The translations under genes were made by a program, and so were the position numbers. A stretch of DNA of 64,000 nucleotides from a virus. The notes below the pieces were generated by a model that was given only the letters and a program-made list of their open reading frames with translations, did not search any database and was not told the origin of the DNA. Location of the stretch: IMG/VR virus record IMGVR_UViG_3300020312_000068, positions 18,022-82,021 of that record, one strand, 5' to 3'. Positions 12,241 to 22,000 of the stretch are shown piece by piece. Each line of letters begins with the position of its first letter. The stretch's first letter is position 1.

Positions 12241-12450
12241 ATGATTAATCTCGATGAGAAGTATCATAGTTACCTTGGAGGCAGCAAAACCTTCAAAATT
12301 GATGGTGTTAACGAACCCTTAATGGGTTATGGTTATCATTGCGACGGAAATGACATCAAAGGGTACTATGTAACCACAACAAACTACAAATTATTCTATA
12401 ATATGAATGAGCAGTTCATAAAAATGGAGGCTCTCCGTGGAAACGAATGA
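12241..12450 (+). CDS. Hypothetical small protein
   Basis: A 69-residue protein, MINLDEKYHSYLGGSKTF..., Tyr-rich with a beta-like pattern (MGYGYHCDGNDIKGYYVTTTNYKLFY). No family is recognised. Its 3' end carries GGAGG (12426-12430), which serves as the ribosome-binding site of the next gene. Confidence 0.6.
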   Translation: MINLDEKYHSYLGGSKTFKIDGVNEPLMGYGYHCDGNDIKGYYVTTTNYKLFYNMNEQFIKMEALRGNE

Positions 12451-12721
12451 TACAATGCAACTTCTCCTGGCTCTAAAGAGTCAGGTAGAAGCACTTGAGA
12501 AGAGATTAAACGATATGGAGCTTCTTATGAAGCGTCCAGGTCATGAAGAGTATGAGAAATTAGTCGATGTTGTGCTAGAACACGACAAAGATCTCCATGA
12601 TCCTGTCTATTTGCATGACATGCAAGACAAATACTTTGATTGTGTAGCAGCCTGTGACCCAAATGCTCAGGAAGAATCCTGTGAAACCGTTTGTAAACCT
12701 ATTTTAGAGACACATGAGTAA
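12437..12721 (+). CDS. Coiled-coil hypothetical protein
   Basis: A 94-residue protein. The GTG at 12437 is chosen because GGAGG at 12426-12430 lies 6 nt upstream. Residues 5-35 (MQLLLALKSQVEALEKRLNDMELLMKR) form a heptad coiled coil. The C-terminus has four Cys (CVAAC and CETVC) within about 20 residues, which could pair or bind metal. It overlaps the neighbours on both sides by 8-14 nt. Confidence 0.65.
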   Translation: METNDTMQLLLALKSQVEALEKRLNDMELLMKRPGHEEYEKLVDVVLEHDKDLHDPVYLHDMQDKYFDCVAACDPNAQEESCETVCKPILETHE

Positions 12722-12899
12722 TACAGAAAAGTTCTATCACATATATTACGGGAAAAAACCAATATTTAAAGCGTTAAACGAAGAAGAATATGAATTTATC
12801 TGGGAAAAACTGATGTGGGTCTATAATGATGACATAAGTTTCGTAGAATTTGAAGAATCTAGAGATGATAAAGCAGAATTAGCGGAATCTTCGTTCTGA
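12714..12899 (+). CDS. Hypothetical small acidic protein
   Basis: A 61-residue protein, MSNTEKFYHIYYGKKPIF..., with an acidic helical C-terminus (VEFEESRDDKAELAESSF). It overlaps the preceding gene by 8 nt. No family is recognised. It is the last gene before the late structural region. Confidence 0.55.
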   Translation: MSNTEKFYHIYYGKKPIFKALNEEEYEFIWEKLMWVYNDDISFVEFEESRDDKAELAESSF

Positions 12900-12935
12900 A
12901 ACCCAAAAAAATCGCGAAAAATCGCGTCGTTCGAC

Positions 12936-12943
12936 TCTAAATA
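12936..12943 (+). promoter_or_regulatory. Late promoter TCTAAATA
   Basis: TCTAAATA resembles the T4-type late promoter TATAAATA and lies 24 nt before the ATG at 12968, the first structural-region gene. The same variant occurs at 13757-13764. Confidence 0.6.
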
Positions 12944-12967
12944 TTTCAAAAATAGGGCGAAAATCCT

Positions 12968-13186
12968 ATGGAAGCAGAATTTCAAGCCTTAGAAGGCGAT
13001 TTTACCATAAAAATTGGTAGAGAGTTGCATAATTACTCTAAAATTTCGGATATTCCCGAAAAATTTGACCATTTGATCAAGTTTATACCAAATATTCCCG
13101 AAAGTCCTCATAGTGAAGAGGATCACGAGCACATTCACAAGTTCACTGACTTCATACATATGTTACAGAGTAGAGAACAGAAGTAA
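12968..13186 (+). CDS. Hypothetical protein upstream of the PAAR gene
   Basis: A 72-residue acidic protein, MEAEFQALEGDFTIKIGREL..., with a His-rich acidic segment (HSEEDHEHIHKF). It is directly adjacent to the PAAR gene (stop 13184-13186, next ATG 13187), so it probably functions in the same tail-tip or baseplate hub assembly step. No domain is recognised. Confidence 0.6.
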   Translation: MEAEFQALEGDFTIKIGRELHNYSKISDIPEKFDHLIKFIPNIPESPHSEEDHEHIHKFTDFIHMLQSREQK

Positions 13187-13471
13187 ATGCCTGCAGTTAC
13201 AAGAATTGGAGACGCAGATGTCTCTCATTGTTCTGGAATGACCAGAGCAGAGGGATCTCCTAACGTCTACTGTAATAATATACCAATATCTCGTCAGGGG
13301 GATGTTAATACTTCTCACCTATTACCTGCTCCTATATGTCCTTCCCATGCGGTTGCTATTACAACAGGTAGTACAACCGTATTTGTAAATGGCAAAGGAT
13401 GTGGTAGAGTAGGTGATGCTACATGTACCTCTGTTGCAGAGGGATCTGATAATGTATTTGCTGGAGGTTAA
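13187..13471 (+). CDS. PAAR-repeat tail spike tip protein
   Basis: A 94-residue protein, MPAVTRIGDADVSHCSG..., with the repeated GD-x-x-x-H/S and GxxxVxVNG pattern of PAAR proteins, which fold as a small cone that sharpens the central spike (T4 gp5.4). Cys and His residues near 14-15, 47 and 50 could bind the tip metal. It sits at the head of the baseplate cluster, as expected. The late promoter at 12936 serves it. Confidence 0.85.
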   Translation: MPAVTRIGDADVSHCSGMTRAEGSPNVYCNNIPISRQGDVNTSHLLPAPICPSHAVAITTGSTTVFVNGKGCGRVGDATCTSVAEGSDNVFAGG

Positions 13472-13473
13472 TT

Positions 13474-13620
13474 ATGGCTAAAACAAAAGGAACTTGGATG
13501 AACACCAATACTATTGAGGCGAAACCAAAGAAAACGAGACAGGGAAACTCTAAAAATTCCAAATATAGTGCTACTGCAAGGAACCATGCCAGAAAACAAT
13601 ACAAAGGGCAAGGCAAATAG
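13474..13620 (+). CDS. Tiny basic protein
   Basis: A 48-residue, strongly basic protein from the ATG at 13474 to TAG at 13618-13620 (MAKTKGTWMNTNTIEAKPKK... ending KQYKGQGK). GGAGG at 13464-13468 supports the start. It has no hydrophobic core and is probably disordered. It overlaps the next gene by 35 nt. Function unknown. Confidence 0.6.
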   Translation: MAKTKGTWMNTNTIEAKPKKTRQGNSKNSKYSATARNHARKQYKGQGK

Positions 13621-13765
13621 AATAATTAACGGTGTAAGGAACCATAATGTTCCCGTAGATATGGGTGATAACTTCTACGAGAACGGAAATGAGTACTGCA
13701 AGTACCTTATTACAGACCCCAGAAGCGATGTCTATCTGCGGAACTCGAAAAAAGTGTCTAAATAG
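13586..13765 (+). CDS. Hypothetical small polar protein
   Basis: A 59-residue protein beginning MPENNTKGKANRIINGV. This ATG is chosen over one at 13514 because AAGGA at 13578-13582 gives a suitable ribosome-binding site. It is Asn-rich with a DMGDNFYENGNEYCKYL segment. Its 3' end overlaps the late promoter of gp25. No family is recognised. Confidence 0.6.
   Translation: MPENNTKGKANRIINGVRNHNVPVDMGDNFYENGNEYCKYLITDPRSDVYLRNSKKVSK
13757..13764 (+). promoter_or_regulatory. Late promoter TCTAAATA ahead of gp25
   Basis: TCTAAATA, 25 nt before the gp25 ATG at 13790, overlapping the stop of the preceding gene. Confidence 0.65.
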
Positions 13766-13789
13766 ATTGAGGTCGATTAATATTAAGGA

Positions 13790-14182
13790 ATGGCAGTAAC
13801 GAGTAGCCGTACGTTCAAGGATTTTGACCTTACATTTAGGCGCAATCCTATTACGAACGACGTAAATACTCTTAAGAATGAAAACGCTATCAAAGAGTCT
13901 GTAAAGAACATTGTTCGATACAACTTTTATGAGAAGCCTTTTCTGCCGAATTATGGTGGCAACGTATATGGTGCCCTATTTGAGTTATATGATGCCCGTA
14001 GTTCAGGATTACTTGAAGCACAGATCCAGAACTGTATAAACAACTACGAACCACGAGTCGTTTGCTATAACGTCATCACAGCGTTTGATGAGGATTATAA
14101 TGACTTACGTGTGGAGATATATTATCTAATTACAGGTCTTCCTAATATAATAGACACCTTGGAGGTAATACTGAAGCGGTAA
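13790..14182 (+). CDS. gp25: Baseplate wedge subunit gp25
   Basis: A 130-residue protein with the gp25/GPW-type lysozyme-like fold pattern: NPITNDVNTLKNENAIKESVKNIV, then a YNFYEKPFLPNYGG loop and a DDLRVEIYYLI-type C-terminal strand. gp25 joins the sheath to the wedge. AAGGA precedes the ATG. It is directly followed by gp6 (TAATG overlap at 14182), the order found in T4-like phages. Confidence 0.9.
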   Translation: MAVTSSRTFKDFDLTFRRNPITNDVNTLKNENAIKESVKNIVRYNFYEKPFLPNYGGNVYGALFELYDARSSGLLEAQIQNCINNYEPRVVCYNVITAFDEDYNDLRVEIYYLITGLPNIIDTLEVILKR

Positions 14183-16053
14183 TGGCACTTACACAAGTAA
14201 ACTCGTTAGAATTTAACGAGATCAAGGCACAATTAATCGATTATTTGAAGGGTCAGAGTGAATTCTCTGATTATGACTTCGAGGGATCCTCATTGTCCAT
14301 TCTTTTAGACGTATTAGCATATAATTCTTACTATTCTGCGGTCAACGCAAACCTATTAGTCAATGAGAACTTCCTAGACACTGCTGTTTTACGTGAGAAC
14401 GTTGTAAAACTAGCTAAGTTGATAGGATATACCCCTAGAAGTGCTAGAAGTGCCCGTGCGACCTTTACAGTGAAGGTACAGACCACTTATGGTAGTGGTG
14501 CCAATGGGCGTGGGTATCCTCAGAGTGTTCAGATCAATAAAGGGATCTTCGTTTCCTTCGTAGGGACTGAAGGTAACTTCATTTTCTCCATTCCTAAAGA
14601 TTTAATTGTATCCGTTAATACATTAGACGGTGTTGCGACCTTTAATGGTGTCGTAGCATATGAAGGTGTCTTTATAACTGATACATTCAGGAAAGAGAGT
14701 AGTGAGAGACAAAGATTTATCTTAGCAAACGAAACTGCTGACACTTCTTCAATGTCAGTGGAAATTACACGTGGAACTCTAACAGATGCTTATCTACAGG
14801 GTGACGATATCACTGCTATAAACAATGTTAGCAAAGTATTCTTCTTAGAGGAGTCAGAATACAAGAGACCAGAACTTATTTTCGGTGATGGGATACTTGG
14901 AGAGGCATTAGTCAATGGAGACGTTATAGAAGCGACCTATACGACCTCTCAGGGCAATGGAGCGAACGGTTTGACCTCATATTCCTTCGCAGGTACTATT
15001 AAGGACTCTCAGAACCAACCTATTACCTCTGGAATCACTCTGACACTCGATGCTGTACCCGATGGTGGTGCTGCTAAGGAAACTATTGACTCAATTAAGT
15101 ATTCTGCGCCAAAATTCTACTCTGCTTTCGGTAGAGCAGTTACTACAAAGGATTATGAAGCTATAATTCCCCAAATTTACCCAAATGTCCAATCTATTGT
15201 TGCTTTTGGCGGGGAAGAGGCAGATCCTCCAGAATACGGTAAAGTGATTGTTGTCATTAAGCCGAAAAACGCGGATAAACTGTCTATTTCCGAAAAAGAC
15301 GCTGTTCAGAAGAAAATTCGCTCTTATTCGGTTGGAGCAGTTGAACCAAAGGTAATGGATCCGTCAATTTTGTATATTGACTTGGTTTCATTCGTTTATT
15401 TCAACCCAAACATCACTAGACGCACTCAAGAGGAAATTTCTCAAATTGTTTACCGCAATTTAGAGGCATTAAACCTTGCTGCTGAGTTTAATAAGTTTGG
15501 TGGCAAATTTAAGTATTCTAAAGTCCAGAAAATCATTGATGAGGCTGAACCAGCGATTACATCAAACATTACTAGAGTTAGAATGCGTAAAAACGTACCT
15601 GTGACGCTAAGTCAGCGTTTTAACTACAAGGTATGTTTTGGAAACAGAATTAATGCTCAATTAGAAACTCCTACGTTCGAGACTAACGGTTTTAAACGTG
15701 CTGACGGAGGAAATACAGTATTTTACCTAAATGACGATGGTTTGGGTACTGTACGTCTATTCTCGGTCAACGCAGACGGTTCTAAGTCGTATGTGGGCGG
15801 TAATTGGGGCACAGTTGATTATACGATGGGAGAAGTGACTATTAATGACCTTATTATTACTGAGGTTGTTAATTCAACTGATAATATCATTCAGTTCTCT
15901 GTTGTACCTGAATCTAATGACTTAATCTCTCTCAGAGAGACCTATTTGACAATAGGTATAGATAATCTTGTTGTTAATGTTATTGATGACGAAATTTCCA
16001 GTGGTAGCAATACGTCTGGAACAGGCATAATCCCAGAATCAAGTTATAGTTAA
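14182..16053 (+). CDS. gp6: Baseplate wedge subunit gp6 (baseplate J-like)
   Basis: A 623-residue protein, close to T4 gp6 (660). The N-terminal FEGSSLSILLDVLAYNSYYSAVNANLLVNE segment and the central SAPKFYSAFGRAVTTKDYEAIIPQIYP segment are characteristic of gp6/baseplate J proteins. gp6 dimers link wedges into the inner baseplate ring. It overlaps gp25 by one base and is 3 nt from the giant gene that follows. Confidence 0.9.
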   Translation: MALTQVNSLEFNEIKAQLIDYLKGQSEFSDYDFEGSSLSILLDVLAYNSYYSAVNANLLVNENFLDTAVLRENVVKLAKLIGYTPRSARSARATFTVKVQTTYGSGANGRGYPQSVQINKGIFVSFVGTEGNFIFSIPKDLIVSVNTLDGVATFNGVVAYEGVFITDTFRKESSERQRFILANETADTSSMSVEITRGTLTDAYLQGDDITAINNVSKVFFLEESEYKRPELIFGDGILGEALVNGDVIEATYTTSQGNGANGLTSYSFAGTIKDSQNQPITSGITLTLDAVPDGGAAKETIDSIKYSAPKFYSAFGRAVTTKDYEAIIPQIYPNVQSIVAFGGEEADPPEYGKVIVVIKPKNADKLSISEKDAVQKKIRSYSVGAVEPKVMDPSILYIDLVSFVYFNPNITRRTQEEISQIVYRNLEALNLAAEFNKFGGKFKYSKVQKIIDEAEPAITSNITRVRMRKNVPVTLSQRFNYKVCFGNRINAQLETPTFETNGFKRADGGNTVFYLNDDGLGTVRLFSVNADGSKSYVGGNWGTVDYTMGEVTINDLIITEVVNSTDNIIQFSVVPESNDLISLRETYLTIGIDNLVVNVIDDEISSGSNTSGTGIIPESSYS

Positions 16054-16056
16054 TCC

Positions 16057-19000
16057 ATGCCAGTAGAGCAATCCTCGTGGAAGGTAGCGTCGTGGGTCAC
16101 CCCCTCAACTCAGGTAACAGGTGACCTAATTGACTCTACCGTATCACCAGAAAGTAGATCTAGAATTTCCGATAGAATTGAGGAACAGATTCCTCAGTTT
16201 ATCAGAGAAGATTATGGTGACTTTGTTACCTTCCTTAAGTATTACTATAAGGGATTAGAGTTAAAGGGCAATCCAGTTGATATTGTCCAGAATATAGATG
16301 AATACTACAATATAGACAAGTTAAATGAACTTGTAGAGAAGACTACATCGTCATCTGGGATAACTTCTACTACAACTACCATTGACGTTGCTAATACTAG
16401 GGACTTCCCGTCTGAAGGATTGGTAATGATCGATGATGAGATCATATACTACTCAAGTAAGTCTCAGACCCAGTTAAAGGGGTGTACAAGAGGGTTTCAC
16501 GCAACAACTAAGGTAGGTACCCTTAAGGAATTTACATTCACTTCATCTATAGCAGCATCACATGACTTTGGTGCTGATGTAATCAACCTAAACAACCTAT
16601 TACCTCTATTTTTACTCCAAAGGTTCAGAGATCAGTTTTCTGCGTCTTTCCCATCGAAGTTTGCCGAAGGAATACAGCAATCTTCCGTTACTAAGCGTCT
16701 TAAGGACTTCTATGCTGCTAAAGGTACTTCTCGTTCCTTTAAGTATCTCATTAGAGTGCTATTTGGCGTAGAGTCAACTATACAGTATCCAAAAGAGAGA
16801 ATTTTTAAGCCATCTGACGCATTCTACACTGTCAGAGAGGTTATTCGTGCTACAGCAATATCTGGTAACCCAGTAGAGCTAACTGGAGAGGTTTTATACC
16901 AAGCAAACGATCCAAATGACCCAAATGTCAACGATGCGCGGATTTATGTTAAATCTGTAGTTGAAGTCTTCACCGAAGATGGAAAAATCTACGAATTGGA
17001 CGTAGATACGGAAAATGGTGCTGGAACGTTCACTACTCCGTACAAATCAATCCTTACTGAAGATGTAAGCTCCAATTTAGACGAAGATGTCATTTCTGTT
17101 GACTCTACTATCGGTTGGCCTGAGAAAAACAGTAGTTTCCGTGTTAATAACGAGATTATTGAATATACTGACAAAACAGTTACTCAATTCCTTGGTTGTA
17201 CCCGTGCTAGACAGAATACGACCAATGCTCCTCATATTGCGGGTTCTGAAGTCAGTTCATCCTTTGAAATTTACGGATATTCCAATAGAGACCAAACTAA
17301 GATCAGTTTGAAGGTTTATGGCGGTACTAGAGGTGTTGAACTTGTTTCTGGCGGTAGATATTACCTTCAAGACTCAAAAGTCACTACTCCTGCTGCTCCA
17401 GGCTTCGATTCACTCGATCCCCTCTGGGATAGCTTCGTTTATAACGTTAAGAAGCTTGTAAACGCAACTGGGGCGGTTTTAGACGCTCCTAACAACGATG
17501 GAAGCGTTGTAGTTACAATAAGTACGGATCAAGACCATTTCTTCAAGCGTGACGACATAGTTACGATTTTAAACGCTCCAGAAGACGTATATAACTCACA
17601 ATTCCGAGTTTTGGGTGTTGGTAGCAATCAAAGCTTCCAAATCCTACTTCCTTCGACTCCAATCGCAGGAGTTAACCAAACTTTCCTCTGTGCGCGAGAA
17701 TTTGCGAAATCTACGTCTTCAGACACTTCAATTCGCACAAAAGTCGAAAATACGCCTTCTGACGTTCAAAATGTCTATAGATCTTCTGAAAACGCGATTA
17801 TTGCGTCTCCAGGAATTCCTGGACACGAAATCGGTCCATTTGGAGCTGGAGATCTAGATCCAGGCAATCAACGCTATTTGAAGCGAATTCCGCTTACTAC
17901 AATCACAAAATCGATAAAAACGGCAACTCCAGTCGGTCAAGTCGGAATTGGCGTTAATGGAGTTCCATTTTTCTCATATAAGTCGGAAAACACGAAATTA
18001 TACGGTGGAGTCAAATCTATTACCGTTATTAACCCAGGTGACGGATATGACATCACAAATCCACCAATAGTTGAATTTGAACCTATATGGCGTGCTGGAA
18101 CCAATTTTAACCTTAATCAAAGAATTAGAAACAGTTTAGGATACAGATATAAGAATATCGGTAGTGGAAAGAGTGCTGAACTTGGTAGTGAGCCAACTCA
18201 TACAAATGCTAACTTAGTACAAGATGGTTCTTGTATATGGCAATATGAGGGTATATCTGCTGAGGCAACTGTTAGTGTGTCTGGTCGTGTATATGCTATC
18301 AACGTAACTAACGGTGGTTCTGGATATACATCTGTACCTACAGTGTCTATTACAGGTGGTGGTGGGACTACACAGGCATCTGCTACTGCTACGGTTACTA
18401 ATGGTGTCGTTAATGCCATCTCAGTGACTGCTGAAGGTACTGGGTATACATCTGCCCCCACAGTCACTATTACTGGTGGTGGAGGCATCGATGCGACTGC
18501 TACAGCAGTTGTTCGTGGTGGATTGACCGCTGAGGGTATTACAATAACAAATCCTGGATCTAACTATGATACTAGACCATTTGTTACTCTAATATCAGGT
18601 AGTGGTGCTGTTGCTTATCCATCTATTGTTAATGGTAGAATTGTTTCTATCATCCTGACATTTGGTGGTAGTAACTACTATGGTCCTCCTGACGTTGTTA
18701 TTACTGGTGATGGTGTTGGTGCTGTTGCTTTTGCGACTATTGATGGAAGTACCCAGACAGTTACCTCTGTTACTGTCACTAATGGTGGTATTGGATATAC
18801 TGCTGGTAAAACATTTGTAAATATCGTTTATCCAGGATCTGGTGCTACTTTCCAGGTTGAACTTCCAATATTAACCGAAAATACTGCTGCTACTCCAGAA
18901 GAACTTGGTGTAACTACAAATGAACTTGTAGCACCTAAAACAGCTGACCTTAATAATGGAGTTTCCATTAAAGGTGCTAACTACGGAATTTATGGTGGGG

Positions 19001-22000
19001 AATATGGATATCTTTATAACCCAAGAAGGTTACGTTTCCTTTTAGGAGATAACGTTAGTGATAATGCCACTAACTCAGAATTAAACCCAACTAGACATTC
19101 TCCTATTCTTGGATGGGCATTTGACGGTCATCCAATATACGGTCCTTATGCTTATGTTGATAGAGAGAATAAGAATCCATATAATCAGCTAACTCAGATG
19201 AGAAGCTCTTATAGGGTAAAATCTAGTAGAGATGCTTTGATTACTGGTCTAACTGACCAAATGGGTAAGTATATTGAAGATTATGAGTATATCGAAGGAT
19301 CAGGTGATCTTGATCAATATAATGGAAGATATTGCGTAACCCCAGAATACCCTGGTGGTGTATATGCTTATTTCTGTACACTAGATGGTTCTACAGGTAA
19401 TCCTAAGTTCCCATACTTTGTTGGTCCTGAGTTCTATTCACAGGCAGATAGTATTAACTGGAAGGGTAATGGACTACAGAGGAACTTCACAGAAGATGCT
19501 TCAAGATATAAGCGTCCCTACATCTATACTGATACATCTATTGTTAGGAGAAAGGAATTAGGCGATCCTGTTGAATATGTTCTTGCTATGGAGGATGCTA
19601 CAACTCCTTTAGTGCTAGAGAGTGATGATGGTGATGGAACAGATATTGAGTTTATTGGATTTGTTGATATTGGTATTGGTTACTATGACTACTTCCCAAC
19701 TATTAAAGGTGGTGCTGTAGATTCATTATTTGTTTCTGCTACTAATAGGTATTTCTCATCTGGTTTAGATACTTATCTTATCGAAGGTGCTGGATTTAAC
19801 TATAAAGTCAATGATAGACTTATATTTGATGAAACAGGTACTGGTGGATCAGGTATATCTGCTAGAATCTCACGTATTACTGGTGCTGCTGTTAATACCT
19901 TATCATATTCAGTGGATTCTACTACTGATGTCATAACTGGAACTATGGGAACAGCAGATGCCCATTATATCAAACCAGGTGAAGGTATAGACATCTCTAT
20001 TGGTAATAACTTAATTACAAGAGATATCAAGACTAAGGTTATTACAACCAATAATGTTGATGTATATCACTTTAAGTATTTTGATTTAACAAACTTCTAC
20101 ATCAGTTCTCCAGGTAGAATAGTACAAGCTAATTTAACCATTACTGGTGGTGAGAGTTATACTAATGGTACATATAATGGTGTCATCCTAACTGGTGGTA
20201 GTGGAACAAATGCTTCTGCCAATATTACAGTTAGTGGTAATGAAGTCACAGCAGTCTCTATACAGAATCAAGGTAAGAATTATGTAGATGGAGATGAGTT
20301 AACATGTGCTGCCACTGCTATAGGTGGTACTGGTAAAAACTTTAAAGTTGATATAGGTAACGTACTTAAGACAGGTGGTATATCACAAGGATACTGGACA
20401 TTCTTTGCTGGTAGTGGTGGAGTACCTGGTACATACACTAAAGTACCTCTTAAGAACGCTTCTACGTCCTCTGGAGAGGGTGCTGAGTTCACTATAGTCG
20501 TTGCTGCTGGTGGTGGAGTAGAATCCGTAACAGTAACTAAGGAAGGTAGTGGATATTACCCTGGTGAGCAATTAGATCCTGTAGATTCTGATATTGGTGG
20601 ATGTACTGGATTCTATCTAACACCTAATGCTGTTAATCAAGAATTTACTGGTAGAGGAAGTGCTTCTCACCAGTTGAGTGTTGGTGATGAGATTGTTGTC
20701 ACAGGAACTAACCCATCTGACTATGATGGAACTCATATTGTATCTGGATATACGACTGAAAGAAGATTCCAGTTTAAGAAACCAGTAGGAATCATTACAG
20801 ATACTGCTATAGCAACGACTACTGAAGTTTTCGTCAAAGAAGCGAAATTAGATCTTATTAATGGTCATCAATACAGGTTTGATACCACAGATGCTTCTAA
20901 TGCTGGTAAGAGACTTGAATTTACCTTTGATAAAGAGAATACTAATGTATTCACATATAAGAATGTAACTGATGTTGAAAATGACCCTCAAACTGGTCAA
21001 CAACAGTCTATCACTATATCTCTAGATGATGTTCCAGGAACATTATTCTATTTTGATATTAATGGTATTAATGGTGGAGCAGGTAGTTACCTCAGTGTAG
21101 TAAATGACCCATATTTGGGATCTAATACTATTGTAACTACTCCTAGTACTACATCAATGACATTTACCCTGGCAAGAGAACCAGAAGGTAATTACAACAC
21201 AACTAATACACTATCATACGCAACTAACTCAATATTCCCTGCTGGTGGTATTGCTGCTATTAACATTGGTGACCCAGGCAGAAACTACTCTACTATTCCT
21301 AAATTTACTGGGGTAGAACGTGCTGGTGCTGGTGCTACTGCTCAATGTACAATATCAGGTGTAGTTGAGGATATCGCTGTACTTGAAGCAGGAGTTGACT
21401 ATAATGGAAGTAACCCACCTGTCATTGTTTGTTCAATGCCAGATTTCCTTGATCTAACTCTAGAACAGGTCTTTGGTACCTTTACTGTTGGTGATATTGT
21501 TATATCTCAAACTACTCTTGGTACTGATACTGCTCGTGGTAGGGTTATCTCATGGGATGCTAATACCTCTACATTAAGAGTACAACCACTTCGCAACAAT
21601 TTACAAGGTACAGCAAATCGTGGTTTCATTATGTTTACCACAGGTAATGCTAATACTAATAAGATTTTCTCTAGTTCAAACCAAGCTGTAATTGCTGCTA
21701 TAGGTGGTACCCAGGCGCAGGTTGCTGCTGTTGTTCCTTCAACTGGTCCTGAAACTGGACAGATACAGACTATTGCTGTTAACAACGGTGGAAGTAACTA
21801 TAGGACTGCTCCAACTGTTTATATTGATGATCCTTGGTATGGTGGTGTACTTACTGTAAGTATTAACAGTCAGAATACATCTGCTAACTTTACTCCTGGT
21901 ACATACACTGGTGTAACACAAGAATCTGTTGCTCCTACTGGTGGAGATAACTCTGAATTTACTATTGTTATTGATAGCAACCAAGATGTAGCATCAGCAA

